NCBI GenBank assembly: GCA_003451595.1
Contig: DMDA01000064.1
Coordinates: 69,860-87,502 of the forward strand
DNA from: Chloroflexota bacterium
GTDB taxonomy: Bacteria; Chloroflexota; Anaerolineae; Caldilineales; Caldilineaceae
Direction of reading: 5' to 3'
DNA: 17,643 bases
Shown: in pieces, positions 1 through 8,305 of the stretch
Layout of the letters: each line of letters begins with the position of its first letter
Position numbering within the stretch: position 1 is the stretch's first letter
Translations under genes and position numbers: made by a program
The notes under the pieces: model-generated
Databases searched by the model: none
Told to the model about the DNA's origin: nothing
Seen by the model: the letters and a program-made list of their open reading frames with translations, nothing else

Positions 1-9
1 ACTTGCCGG

Positions 10-1533
10 TCACTTGACAGTCACATCCAGCACATCACCCGACTGGGCATCGACCACCACTGTGGCGGACTGCCTAGCTGTGCTCAGTTCCACGACCCAC
101 ACATCCTTGCCATCGCGCGCGTCTGGCGTCGCCACTTTCTCGGTGATCTCACCGGTCAGCTCGCCGCGCACGGCGTCCTCAGCGATGGCGATGGCGGCGC
201 GTGCGTTGATCTGGCCATTCTCGCCTCGCTGCGACGCCGCCGCCGTCTGCGTCGGTCGTTCACCCAGCGTCACATCGACCTTGATCTCCTTGCCATCGCG
301 CTGGATCGTCAGCGTGACGGTCTGGCCTGGTTCAGCCTGCGTAATCAGGTAGGAAACTAGGTCCTCAAAGCGCACGACTGGCGTATCATCAATGGCGGTG
401 ACAATATCGCCACCTCGACGCACCTCCATGCCGTTATCGGTCGTGACGGTGCGGCTACCACCTTTGACGCCGCCCTTTTCTGAGGGGCCGCCGGGCACGA
501 CAGACGAGACATAGACGCCCAGTGTGTTATCGGGCAGGTCAAGCGCCTCCGCCAACCGCGCCGTAATCGTGCTGCCTTCCAACCCCAGATACGGATACTT
601 GTACGCGCCGTCTTTGATCAGCGCCGGCACGACGCGCTTTACAATCGAAACCGGGATCGTGAAGCCCACACCGGAGTTCTGGCGCGTCTGCGACTCGATG
701 GCAAAGTTCACGCCGACAACTTCACCCTTCAGGTTGACCAATGGCCCACCGGAGTTGCCCGGATTGATCGCAGCATCAGTCTGAATGACGTCGGGCAGCG
801 TATAACGGTTGTTGCCAAAGGCGCCTACCGGGAAACCCCGCCCCAGCGCGCTGACGATACCCGTCGTCATCGTGCCCTGCAGGCCAAAGGGATTGCCAAT
901 GGCGATGACCATATGGCCAACGTCAAGGCTGTTATCATCCGCCAGCGGCAGCGGCCGCCACTCCATTCCCTGCGGCGGCGTCACCTTGATCACAGCCAGG
1001 TCAGCCTGCGGGTCAGTCGCCACGACTTCGGCGCGCGCCCACATCCCATTGTTAAAGTTGACAATAACCTTTTGCGCGCCTTCCACTACATGGTTGTTGG
1101 TGACAATGTGTCCTTCATTGTCGTAGATGAAGCCGGAGCCTTCGCCCTGCTGCAGCGGCATATCACCCTGTGGCAGTTGGAAACCTGGAATCTGGGGCAG
1201 GTCACCCAAGCTGGCGACGCTCTCCACCTGGATGTTGACCACTGATGGCGCCACGGCGTCGTACAACGCCGCCAGCGCGTTCTGATCCTCGTTCAGGCTG
1301 GAGTCAAGCTGGAGCGCAGGCGCCGCAACGGTTGTGCGCATCGGGTTGGCGGAGGCCGACAGCGTTTGCCAGGCCAGCGGCGCCGCCAGCGCGCCGAAAA
1401 CGATCAATCCAGCGCCGACCACGGCAAGCACTGCCATAGTCATGGGTCGCCAACGTCGCTTTGCTGCACGCGTGGCTGAAGATTTTGTTTGTGGCTCAGA
1501 TGATGACGACTGCATAAAATCTTGTTCACTCAT
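10..1533 (-). CDS. htrA: HtrA/Deg-family membrane-anchored serine protease with PDZ domain and C-terminal PepSY-like domain
   Basis: This is an envelope quality-control protease that cleaves misfolded proteins outside the membrane. Numbered from the ATG at 1533, the 507-residue protein has a cytosolic N-terminus, one membrane segment at about 32-55, and an S1C trypsin-like domain at about 85-305. The catalytic triad is visible: His148 in TNNHVV, Asp178 in QADLAV and Ser261 in GNSGGP. A PDZ domain follows at about 313-425. Residues 443-507 are an extra module resembling PepSY, with an AIAIAEDAV helix, a VWVVELS strand and a closing VVVDAQSGDVLDV strand. The start is set by GAGG at 1541-1544, 7 bp before ATG 1533; a GTG two codons upstream (1539) overlaps the ribosome site and is less likely. 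It lies downstream of the UPF0182 gene on the same strand with a 164-bp gap, so it probably has its own promoter. Family assignment is certain; the PepSY call is by eye. Confidence 0.95.
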   Translation of the reverse strand: MSEQDFMQSSSSEPQTKSSATRAAKRRWRPMTMAVLAVVGAGLIVFGALAAPLAWQTLSASANPMRTTVAAPALQLDSSLNEDQNALAALYDAVAPSVVNIQVESVASLGDLPQIPGFQLPQGDMPLQQGEGSGFIYDNEGHIVTNNHVVEGAQKVIVNFNNGMWARAEVVATDPQADLAVIKVTPPQGMEWRPLPLADDNSLDVGHMVIAIGNPFGLQGTMTTGIVSALGRGFPVGAFGNNRYTLPDVIQTDAAINPGNSGGPLVNLKGEVVGVNFAIESQTRQNSGVGFTIPVSIVKRVVPALIKDGAYKYPYLGLEGSTITARLAEALDLPDNTLGVYVSSVVPGGPSEKGGVKGGSRTVTTDNGMEVRRGGDIVTAIDDTPVVRFEDLVSYLITQAEPGQTVTLTIQRDGKEIKVDVTLGERPTQTAAASQRGENGQINARAAIAIAEDAVRGELTGEITEKVATPDARDGKDVWVVELSTARQSATVVVDAQSGDVLDVTVK

Positions 1534-1633
1534 ATACACACCTCGATTTGATCACACAGAATGGGGTGGGTGTAACGATGATGCAAACCTGCCGCACCCA
1601 CCTAGCTTTAACTGCTTCAATTACATCTGTCAG

Positions 1634-1663
1634 ATTATCCTGTGTGCATGAATCATACATGAA
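1634..1663 (-). promoter_or_regulatory. Possible sigma-70 promoter for the htrA gene
   Basis: Read on the minus strand there is TTCATG (1658-1663), an 18-bp spacer and GATAAT (1634-1639), about 100 bp upstream of the protease start. The -10 hexamer is one base from consensus and the -35 is weak. It is placed correctly for an independent promoter between the UPF0182 stop and the protease, but no other evidence supports it. Confidence 0.35.
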
Positions 1664-1671
1664 CCAGTGGT

Positions 1672-1706
1672 AAAAAAAATGTAAGTCCTGCGCACCCCTA
1701 AGGTGC
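1672..1706 (-). terminator. Weak candidate terminator after the UPF0182 gene
   Basis: The UPF0182 stop codon sits inside a perfect 5-bp hairpin (GCACC, loop TTAGG, GGTGC; 1692-1706). An 8-T run on the minus strand at 1672-1679 follows, but it begins about 12 bp past the stem. The stem is short and its distance from the T run is too great for a classical intrinsic terminator, so this is only suggestive. Confidence 0.25.
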
Positions 1707-4616
1707 AAGCGGTGTGGGTGCGGCCTCCGTGGGTGCGGCCTCCGTGGGCAACCCGCCCGTCAATTGCACGAGCTGTGTCAAAGTCGCTTGTAAGGCGTCC
1801 ATCTCGGCGCCATACGCCGCCCAGTCACCGTTACGGAGATGGTTCTGCGCCGCATTGTAATGGTCGTTGGCGGCTACAATCAATTGTTCAACAGTGGCCC
1901 CAGCCAGGTCGATAGTCACGGTCGGCGACGGTGTGCTGTTCTGGCCGCCAGTCGCCCCATCGGTGCGCTCGGCGCCAGGAACCGCTGTTACCAGATCGGA
2001 CAGGCCAGCGCGCGCCACGACGCCGTCACCAAAGAGTCGCACTAGCGCCAGCCCAAGGTTCTCGGCCATCACCACCCGATCCGATGTTGCCAGAATGACG
2101 CGCTTCAATTCGGGGATGCGCCCGCTCTGCGCCTGCAAGTAAAGCGGTTCAACGTAGAGCAAGCTATCCCCCAGCGGGATCACGAGCAGGTTGCCGCGGA
2201 TGACGCTGCTGCCCTGCTGATTCCACAGGCTCAGTTGGGCGCTGATCACGGGGTCCTGATCGATGCGCGCCTCAATTTGCTTGGGACCAAAGAAGAGTGA
2301 ATCCTTGCCAAAATTGTACACCACGCGCGCACCGTATTTTTCGGGGTCGCTTTGCGCCGCCATCCAGGCGATCATATTCTCGCGATTGGCAGGCGTGTAG
2401 GGGAGAATTTGCATGAAGTCGAGGCTACTATCCGTTGCATCGGGCAGCTGCATCAAGACATAGTAAGGCTCAATTCGCTGCGGCTCGTTATAGAAGACCT
2501 CTTCCGGCCATGCCCACACGTCCTCGCGGTTGTAAAAGTCATTGGCGTTGGTCATGTGGTACATCCGATACATCTCCGCCTGCACGGCGAAAAGATCGGT
2601 GGGGTAGCGGATATGCTGCTTCAAGAAATCCGGCATCGCGTCGAACGGTTGGAACAACGCTGGGAAGATGCGCGCATAGGCGGCGATGATCGGTTCCTCT
2701 GCATCGACTATATAAAAGGTTGGCATGCCATCGTAGGCGTTGATGACGATCTTAACCGGGTTGCGGATATAGTTAAAGCGGTCGAAGTATGGCTCACTGT
2801 AGGGATAGCGCGAACTCATCACATAGGCGTCGAGTATCCAGTAGAGTTTGCCATCCTCCCCGACAACGATGTACGGGTCTTGATCCAGTTCCAGGAAGGG
2901 CGCCAGTTGCTGCACCCGCTCGACGATGTTGCGTCGCCACAATAGCTGACTGTCGCTGGTAATGTCTTGATTGAGGATCAGGTTGATGTCGCCAAAACGC
3001 ACGGCAAAGAGCAACCGATTCCAGAAGCTCATGTCGATGCCAGTGTCAGCGGAGAAGCGCGTCGTAGCATTGCCGTCGCCCTGGGGAAAGTCAAATTCTT
3101 CCATGTTGGTGCGACCGATGACGTAATCATTGGTCAACTCCCCAAAGTAGAGCTGCGGCTCTGTCAAGGCAATATTGCCGATCGGGGGCAAGTCCTTGAT
3201 GTAGAACTCCGGCAACCCATCCGCCGTCACCAACTCTACAGGCGACATCGCCACGCCATAGCCGTGCGTGTAGACGAGTTTGCGATTGACCCACGTCTGC
3301 GCCTGTTCGGACAGCCGCTCCGGCACCAGCTCGCGCGCCGCCACCATGACCTGGCGCCGCTCGCCGTCAATGGTGTAGCGATCCACATCCACATCGTTGA
3401 AGGCGTAATACTGACGCAACGCCTGCACTTGATTGTAGGTTTGCAGCAAGGGGCGATAGTCCCACAGCCGCACGTTGCGCACCGTCGCCGGTTCTGCTAA
3501 CAGCGCCGCCGGAGTTAGTTGCTGCGAGGCGTCGTAGCTGCGCAGATCGATCTCCGCCAGATCATAGGCCATGCGCGTAAACTCGATGTTGTCTTCGATG
3601 AAAGGGCGCTCCAGCGTCAGCTCGTTTGGGCTGACCTGAAACCGTTGCACAAAGGAAGGATAGAGCGACCCGGCAATCACCGCCACCCCGACCCAGATCA
3701 GCAATATGGCCACGATTGCGCGCCAGGCCTGGCGCATGAAGGCCGTGACGATCAGCAACACCGCCGCCGCCAACGTGACAATGGTGAGCAGATTGTAGGC
3801 CGGCAGTTGCGCATTGACATCGGTGTAGCCGGCGCCGAAGACTGCGCCACGCCCGCTATAGACCAGTTCCGCCGCATCGATCTGATAGCCAAGCCCCAGC
3901 AGCGTCAGAAAGAGCGCCCCCAGCACCCCTAGATGCACCAGAAAGCCTGTGCGCACCTGCCAACCGCGCAGCCCTGTCACGCCATTCACCAAGACAACCA
4001 GCACCATTGCCGCGATCAGCACGCTCTGCAACCAGCCGCGCATCATCTCCAGCACCGGCAGCGAAAAAACGTAGAAGCTGACATCGCGCCCGAAGACAGG
4101 ATCGAGGACGCCAAAGTTGCTCTGATTGAGAAAGAGCAACAACTGCGGCCACTCGCCAGCAATGTTGACGCCCATGAGAAAGGCAAAAAAGGTAAAGGCG
4201 CCCACAATGATGACCGCTGCGCGCACGCCGAACGCCTCGGCAAATTGCGTCAGCGGCGACATTGCCAGCCCGCGCGGCTCCACGCGCCGCGCAATCCAGA
4301 AGTTGATGGCAAGCACGAGCCAGGTCAACCCAAAGCCGGCAATGAACAACCCCAGCGCCGCCAGCACACGCGTCCACAGGATTGACTCGTAACCTAGGCT
4401 GGCATGCCAAACCAGGTTCGCCAGAAAGCCAACGATGGTATTGAAAAGCAGCAAGATGATGAATGGGATCACCAGCAACAGCCACCAGCGGCTGGGGCGT
4501 GACGACCTGGAACGCACCGGGCGTCCATCGTCCGGCGGCACCCAGTCGTCGCCACCACGTTGCAGGTTTTCCTCTATAGAGCGGATCAAGTCAGCGAATT
4601 TTTCTGCATCTCTCAT
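1698..4616 (-). CDS. UPF0182 (COG1615) large integral membrane protein
   Basis: This is a 972-residue member of the uncharacterised UPF0182 family, found widely in actinobacteria, cyanobacteria and Chloroflexota; its biochemical role is not established. A charged cytosolic N-terminus (about 1-43) is followed by roughly seven hydrophobic segments near 44-70, 82-110, 131-153, 190-215, 225-246, 276-297 and 301-323. A long soluble, probably extracytoplasmic, domain fills 330-900. The family's conserved run around residues 345-420 (ERPFIEDNIEFTRMAY, then DYRPLLQTYNQ) and the later VVYNFGKDSLFFGPKQIEARI stretch are clear. Length matches the family. The tail after about 900 is low-complexity and ends in Thr/Glu/Ala/Pro repeats. 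The ATG at 4616 has only a weak GAGA ribosome site. A good extended -10 promoter lies 40 bp upstream. Family identity is secure; function is unknown. Confidence 0.95.
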   Translation of the reverse strand: MRDAEKFADLIRSIEENLQRGGDDWVPPDDGRPVRSRSSRPSRWWLLLVIPFIILLLFNTIVGFLANLVWHASLGYESILWTRVLAALGLFIAGFGLTWLVLAINFWIARRVEPRGLAMSPLTQFAEAFGVRAAVIIVGAFTFFAFLMGVNIAGEWPQLLLFLNQSNFGVLDPVFGRDVSFYVFSLPVLEMMRGWLQSVLIAAMVLVVLVNGVTGLRGWQVRTGFLVHLGVLGALFLTLLGLGYQIDAAELVYSGRGAVFGAGYTDVNAQLPAYNLLTIVTLAAAVLLIVTAFMRQAWRAIVAILLIWVGVAVIAGSLYPSFVQRFQVSPNELTLERPFIEDNIEFTRMAYDLAEIDLRSYDASQQLTPAALLAEPATVRNVRLWDYRPLLQTYNQVQALRQYYAFNDVDVDRYTIDGERRQVMVAARELVPERLSEQAQTWVNRKLVYTHGYGVAMSPVELVTADGLPEFYIKDLPPIGNIALTEPQLYFGELTNDYVIGRTNMEEFDFPQGDGNATTRFSADTGIDMSFWNRLLFAVRFGDINLILNQDITSDSQLLWRRNIVERVQQLAPFLELDQDPYIVVGEDGKLYWILDAYVMSSRYPYSEPYFDRFNYIRNPVKIVINAYDGMPTFYIVDAEEPIIAAYARIFPALFQPFDAMPDFLKQHIRYPTDLFAVQAEMYRMYHMTNANDFYNREDVWAWPEEVFYNEPQRIEPYYVLMQLPDATDSSLDFMQILPYTPANRENMIAWMAAQSDPEKYGARVVYNFGKDSLFFGPKQIEARIDQDPVISAQLSLWNQQGSSVIRGNLLVIPLGDSLLYVEPLYLQAQSGRIPELKRVILATSDRVVMAENLGLALVRLFGDGVVARAGLSDLVTAVPGAERTDGATGGQNSTPSPTVTIDLAGATVEQLIVAANDHYNAAQNHLRNGDWAAYGAEMDALQATLTQLVQLTGGLPTEAAPTEAAPTPLAP
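1715..1744. repeat. 15-bp tandem duplication in the UPF0182 C-terminal tail
   Basis: Two exact head-to-tail copies of a 15-bp unit (1715-1729 and 1730-1744) begin a third, partial copy. They keep frame and encode the repeated TEAAP pentapeptide at the extreme C-terminus of the UPF0182 protein. The unit length is a multiple of three, so copy number could vary by slippage without breaking the protein. Confidence 0.85.
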
Positions 4617-4656
4617 GATATTCTCGATTTACACAGCACTGAACCAATCTGACGCC

Positions 4657-4665
4657 ATTATAGCA
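4657..4665 (-). promoter_or_regulatory. Extended -10 promoter for the UPF0182 gene
   Basis: On the minus strand the sequence reads TGCTATAAT, a perfect TATAAT with the TGn extension, 40 bp upstream of the ATG at 4616. No convincing -35 box is seen at the usual distance, which is normal for extended -10 promoters. Transcription would start near 4650, giving a leader of about 33 nt. Confidence 0.6.
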
Positions 4666-4878
4666 AGGATACCACACCCACCTTGTGACGCCGCTACCCT
4701 TTGCCAGCGCGGGTCTCCTGGACGTGCGCAGCAACGTTTCAGTAGTTCACGATTTGACCTCACGCCGAGACGCGCAGTCGCCAAGTCGAAGATGGCTTCC
4801 TTTCCCAGCCACACGCTCTCGCCCGGCGAGGAAATGCGGTTGCGAACCGCCTACCCCCGTCAGAATGCGTGGGTGCGG

Positions 4879-4884
4879 TATAAT
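4879..4884 (+). promoter_or_regulatory. TATAAT -10 box placed for a leaderless transcript
   Basis: A perfect TATAAT lies 7 bp before ATG 4892, so a transcript starting at the usual distance would begin at or next to the A of that start codon. No Shine-Dalgarno sequence is present upstream. This geometry is the known signature of leaderless genes. No clear -35 box is seen. Confidence 0.5.
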
Positions 4885-4891
4885 GGCATCC

Positions 4892-5347
4892 ATGACACAG
4901 TCCACCTGGCCCGACGCACTTCAACCCGCCGATCCTGTCCATGTCGATATACAACTGGCGCAATTCTGGCGCACGCTGGCGCGTCTGCCCGACCTGGTGC
5001 AACGCCAGGAACACCTGCTGGCCGCCGACCTGCTGAACGCGCTCCGCCATATTGTGCTAGAGCTGATGCTGGCGCTCAACGGCATTACTTTTCCAGAGAG
5101 CACGTTACATCTCAATACGTATCTGAGCGTCAGCCAACGCGCTGCTATCGAAAAAACCCTACTGCTTCCCACTGTGGCTACCGAGAGCTGGATCGGGCAG
5201 GCCGTGGCGCTAGTCGTCATCTATCGCTGGTATGCACCGCAGTTGACCGCCCGCTACGGGCTGGCTTACCCACAAGCGGCTGAGGAGGCGGCGCAGGCGG
5301 CGCTGTGCAGCTTGCCGGACTGGCCGCTGTCCATCACGACTGCGTGA
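4892..5347 (+). CDS. Small helical protein of unknown function, partner of a glycosyltransferase
   Basis: I do not recognise this 151-residue protein with confidence. It is rich in Leu and Ala and appears almost wholly alpha-helical, with no signal peptide, membrane segment or obvious catalytic motif. The run from about 25 to 65 (ARLPDLVQRQEHLLAADLLN onward) and the later Trp/Tyr-containing helices resemble the helical C-terminal half seen in some nucleotidyltransferases (aminoglycoside-adenylyltransferase-like). No nucleotidyltransferase GS...D.D core is present, so that is only a resemblance. The frame is open from 4685, but the upstream part is Arg/Pro-rich and unlike protein. The start is placed at ATG 4892 (MTQST) because of the TATAAT box; ATG 4883 (MASM) is the alternative, though it overlaps that box. 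The glycosyltransferase follows after 13 bp, so the two are probably one operon. Confidence 0.65.
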   Translation: MTQSTWPDALQPADPVHVDIQLAQFWRTLARLPDLVQRQEHLLAADLLNALRHIVLELMLALNGITFPESTLHLNTYLSVSQRAAIEKTLLLPTVATESWIGQAVALVVIYRWYAPQLTARYGLAYPQAAEEAAQAALCSLPDWPLSITTA

Positions 5348-5360
5348 GGCTGCATCGCTC

Positions 5361-6518
5361 ATGAATCGTCGTATCTGCTTCGTCGCCCCCTTCGGGCTAG
5401 GTCAGAAGAGCACGATCTGGGCGCGCACCTTGCCGTTGGCGCGCGTCCTGGCTGCGTATGGCTGGCAGCCGACGATCCTGATTCCTCCCTGGGACACACC
5501 TGTTGACGCCGGACGCACCTGGACGGACAACGGCGTGGAGATGATCAACGTGCATACCTCTGGCGGCCTGGCTTCGATACTCTTTAGATTGCTACATGAA
5601 ATAGATCGGCTAAAACCAGCCATTGTCCATGTCGTCAAGCCGCGCGCCTATGCCGGGCTGGTGCAGTGGTGGTTGTGGCAGCGCCGCACCCACCAATCGC
5701 CGCGCTTGCTGCTCGACGCCGACGATTGGGAGCAGGCATGGGCGCCGGTGAACCGGTACTCATGGCCGCTGGCGCGCTTCCTGGCCTGGCAGGAAGAATG
5801 GGGCATCCGCCATGCTGACGGGTTGACTGCCGCCAGCCGCTGGCTGGTGACGCAAATCGGTCAGGCGAACCCGACAGCTCCGATCCTGCACCTGCCCAAC
5901 GGCATCGATCCGCCTGCGCCTGACAGCGTGCAGTGGAGACCGGGCGGCGCTGATGTGCTTTTCTTCAGCCGCTTCGTGGAGGTGTCGCCGGCATGGCTGG
6001 CCGCGTTCTGGCGTGCACTGCACGCACAGCGACCGCGCACCCGGCTGCTGGTGGCTGGCGCGCCGATCCGTCCTGACCTGACGGATGCGTTCCGAAGCGT
6101 CATGCTGTCGGCAGGAGCAGATGCAGCCAACAACGTAGCGTGGCTTGGCTATGTGAAGCACACCCAGCTTGCCGCTCTCTACCCCCAAATCGGCTGCGCG
6201 ATATTTCCGGCAGAACCAACGATTCTGCAACAGGCAAAATGCAGTGTACGGCTGGCGACGACGTTGCTATCAGGCGTGCCGGTGGTGGCAAGTGCAGTGG
6301 GTGAACAGGCCGCCTACGGGGCAGAGGGAGCGGCGCAGCTGGTACCGGCAGATGCGTCACCAGAGGAATTTGCGGCAGCGGTCATCGCCGTCCTTGCGGC
6401 CCCTGTCGCACAGACAACGCTGAGCATGACAGCGCGGCGGCGTCTGCTGGAACGGTACAACTGGCCAGCACTCGGTGGACGTCTACATACCTTCTACGTG
6501 CAAGTGTGTGGGATGTAG
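5361..6518 (+). CDS. GT-B glycosyltransferase (GT4/group 1 type)
   Basis: The 385-residue protein transfers a sugar from an activated donor, probably in surface polysaccharide or glycolipid synthesis; substrate cannot be read from the sequence. The N-terminal Rossmann half starts with RRICFVAPFGLGQKST and contains RTLPLARVLAAYGW, typical of the acceptor-binding domain. The C-terminal half has VLFFSRF, LLVAGAPIRPDL, AWLGYV and then FPAE...SVRLATTLLSGVPVVAS...GE. That last region corresponds to the donor-binding E-x7-E area of GT4 enzymes. No signal peptide or membrane segment is seen. It starts 13 bp after the preceding small helical gene, with GTGAGG 11 bp before the ATG that overlaps the previous stop codon. 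It converges with the solute-binding lipoprotein gene, 74 bp away. Confidence 0.88.
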   Translation: MNRRICFVAPFGLGQKSTIWARTLPLARVLAAYGWQPTILIPPWDTPVDAGRTWTDNGVEMINVHTSGGLASILFRLLHEIDRLKPAIVHVVKPRAYAGLVQWWLWQRRTHQSPRLLLDADDWEQAWAPVNRYSWPLARFLAWQEEWGIRHADGLTAASRWLVTQIGQANPTAPILHLPNGIDPPAPDSVQWRPGGADVLFFSRFVEVSPAWLAAFWRALHAQRPRTRLLVAGAPIRPDLTDAFRSVMLSAGADAANNVAWLGYVKHTQLAALYPQIGCAIFPAEPTILQQAKCSVRLATTLLSGVPVVASAVGEQAAYGAEGAAQLVPADASPEEFAAAVIAVLAAPVAQTTLSMTARRRLLERYNWPALGGRLHTFYVQVCGM

Positions 6519-6536
6519 TAGTCGCCACAGCAGAGA

Positions 6537-6582
6537 TGGCAGCCACACCGAGAAGTGGCCGCCACCCTGCTGGCGCGGCAGG
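6537..6582. terminator. Two hairpins between convergent genes, possible bidirectional terminator
   Basis: Between the glycosyltransferase and lipoprotein stop codons lie two stems. One (6537-6564) has 10-bp arms TGGCAGCCAC and GTGGCCGCCA with one mismatch and an 8-nt loop. The other (6566-6582) has 5-bp arms CCTGC and GCAGG. Neither has a following T run on either strand, so an intrinsic terminator in the strict sense is not supported; the location between converging genes is the main argument. Confidence 0.35.
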
Positions 6583-6592
6583 CTCTGCGCGC

Positions 6593-8266
6593 CTAGCGCA
6601 CCGGTTCGATCACGCTGAGCGACGACAGGTCGGAGAGTTCAACCTTGCCCGCATCGGTGATCCAGCCGCGAAAGCCATCGTTGCGGAACGCCTGCACGTT
6701 GGAGGCGTAATATGGAATGATATATACAACATCGTCATGAACGATCTTCTGCATCTCCCAGATGATCTCTCGCCGCTTATCCCGGTCGAGCGTCACGGCC
6801 TGTTGAGCAAAGAGGGCGTCGTAGGCAGGGTTCGAGTAACCGGTCTCACTCAACCCCGTGGGAATCTCGGCGGTGGTCATCACACCCAACAGGAAGGCCG
6901 GGTCAGGGTCAGAACCCCAGCCCCACAGGATGACATCGTAGTCGAAAGCTGGACAGCAGACTGCGGTGAGCGCGTCGGGGTCGAGCGCCTGCAGTTCAGT
7001 CTTGACGCCAACCTGCGCCCACATGCCGTTGAGCAGCTCGGCCATGCGCGGTGCGCCGGTGCTGTCGGAAGGCCAGGCGAGACGAAAAGTGAGATCGCGA
7101 GAGCCATCAGGCATCTCGCGGACGCCGTCGTTATTCGTGTCGAGATAGCCGGCGTCATCCAAAATCTGATTTGCTTTCACCGGGTCGAATGCATAGTCCG
7201 TCAACGTGTCGTTGTACCAGATGCCCAGGCTATCGGGCACCAACGTCAGGCCGGGATTGCCCAGCCCCAGCAAGATCACGTCGATGATCTGCTGCTTGTC
7301 GGTGGCGTGCGCCAGCGCCTGCCGCATCGCGCGGTCGCGTAGCGCCGGATGACCGGAGCAGACGCCATCGTCGGGCGGGCAATTTTCAGGCGCCACCTGG
7401 TTGAAGATAATGTCGGCAATGTCCGGTGCGGCGGGTGGCCCGATGACCAGTGTGACGTTGCGGTCGTTGCGCAAACCAGCCACCGCCGTCGCCGGCATCT
7501 CCGTGATCATATCCACCTGACCGGTGCGCAGCGCCTGCACCAAACTATCCTGGTTATCGAAGGTTTGGAAGACCACACCGTCAACTTTGGGTGGATAGAG
7601 AGGATGGGTCTTTACCGCCTCGAGCCGGACAAACTGATTCTGCTGATACTCGGCTAACTTGAACGGCCCGCTGCCGATCATGGCGGCATTGGCAAAGTCG
7701 GCGGCGTCTTCACCAGCGTGCTCCTCCCAGATATGTTTGGGCAGCACGAAAAGGTAGAGAAGCTGGCTCTCCATATTGGGGATGGCTTGCGTCAAAGTAA
7801 GTACAAGCGTGCGCGGGTCGGGCGCTTCGACGCTGGCGAAGTAGCTGGTGTAGGCATTGAGGAAGGGGAATTCCGGGTGCGACTGATAGAAATTGTAGGA
7901 AAAAGCAATGTCCTCAGCGGTCAGCGGCTGCCCATCATGGAAGGTGAAGCCGTCGCGAATCTTGAAAGTCCAGACTAGACCGTCTTCGGAAACAGTGTAA
8001 CTCTCTGCCAGCTCGGGTTTGTAGGCGCCATCCAATTGCAATTCGAACATGGCGTCATAGACCAGGCCATAGATCGTGTATGCTTCCGAGAGCACGCCAA
8101 CGCCTGGGTTAAGCGAGTCGGGGCTGCCACCCCAGCCGATACGGACAACTGTGTTGGCGGGTGTATCTGTGGCGCCAGGCGCGTTACTGGCAGGCGTGGC
8201 GCCGCCGCAGGCTGCGAACAGCAGCGCCACCAGCAATGCAGCCACGATATTCACTCTGGCAAGCAT
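6593..8266 (-). CDS. ABC transporter family-5 solute-binding lipoprotein (peptide/nickel type)
   Basis: This 557-residue extracytoplasmic receptor belongs to the SBP_bac_5 family (DppA/OppA/NikA-like). It binds a ligand, typically a peptide, and hands it to an ABC permease. A signal peptide (about 1-19) ends in a lipobox LLFAAC with the lipid-carrying Cys20, followed by a Ser/Thr/Pro-rich linker. The family signature appears in ALVYDAMFELQLDG-like and ESYTVSEDGLVWTFKIRDGFTFHDGQPLTAEDIAFSY-like stretches at about 68-130. A MRQALAHATDKQQII helix and the closing YYASNVQAFRNDGFRGW are also typical. The start is ATG 8266, fixed by a strong GGAGGTGA (8272-8279) 5 bp upstream and by the signal peptide; the open frame continues to 8599 but runs through a terminator and is not coding. 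No permease or ATPase gene is nearby, so the partner transporter is encoded elsewhere. Promoter signals lie in the upstream terminator hairpin. Confidence 0.93.
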   Translation of the reverse strand: MLARVNIVAALLVALLFAACGGATPASNAPGATDTPANTVVRIGWGGSPDSLNPGVGVLSEAYTIYGLVYDAMFELQLDGAYKPELAESYTVSEDGLVWTFKIRDGFTFHDGQPLTAEDIAFSYNFYQSHPEFPFLNAYTSYFASVEAPDPRTLVLTLTQAIPNMESQLLYLFVLPKHIWEEHAGEDAADFANAAMIGSGPFKLAEYQQNQFVRLEAVKTHPLYPPKVDGVVFQTFDNQDSLVQALRTGQVDMITEMPATAVAGLRNDRNVTLVIGPPAAPDIADIIFNQVAPENCPPDDGVCSGHPALRDRAMRQALAHATDKQQIIDVILLGLGNPGLTLVPDSLGIWYNDTLTDYAFDPVKANQILDDAGYLDTNNDGVREMPDGSRDLTFRLAWPSDSTGAPRMAELLNGMWAQVGVKTELQALDPDALTAVCCPAFDYDVILWGWGSDPDPAFLLGVMTTAEIPTGLSETGYSNPAYDALFAQQAVTLDRDKRREIIWEMQKIVHDDVVYIIPYYASNVQAFRNDGFRGWITDAGKVELSDLSSLSVIEPVR

Positions 8267-8305
8267 GATCGTCACCTCCTCTGGAGAATCTGTGGAATCA
8301 GGTGC

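Noticed and set aside
2352..2945. 197-residue plus-strand open frame inside the UPF0182 gene
   Set aside because: It lies wholly antisense to a well-supported gene and has His/Arg-rich composition typical of a shadow frame.
4685..4891. Longer N-terminus for the small helical protein
   Set aside because: The extra residues are Arg/Pro-rich with no protein character, and the TATAAT box lies inside this stretch.
5575..5630. Lower-GC patch in the glycosyltransferase gene as a sign of transfer
   Set aside because: It is short, keeps frame and encodes a normal helix; local codon choice explains it.
6506..7342. 278-residue plus-strand open frame after the glycosyltransferase
   Set aside because: Antisense to the solute-binding lipoprotein, no recognisable domain, shadow-like composition.
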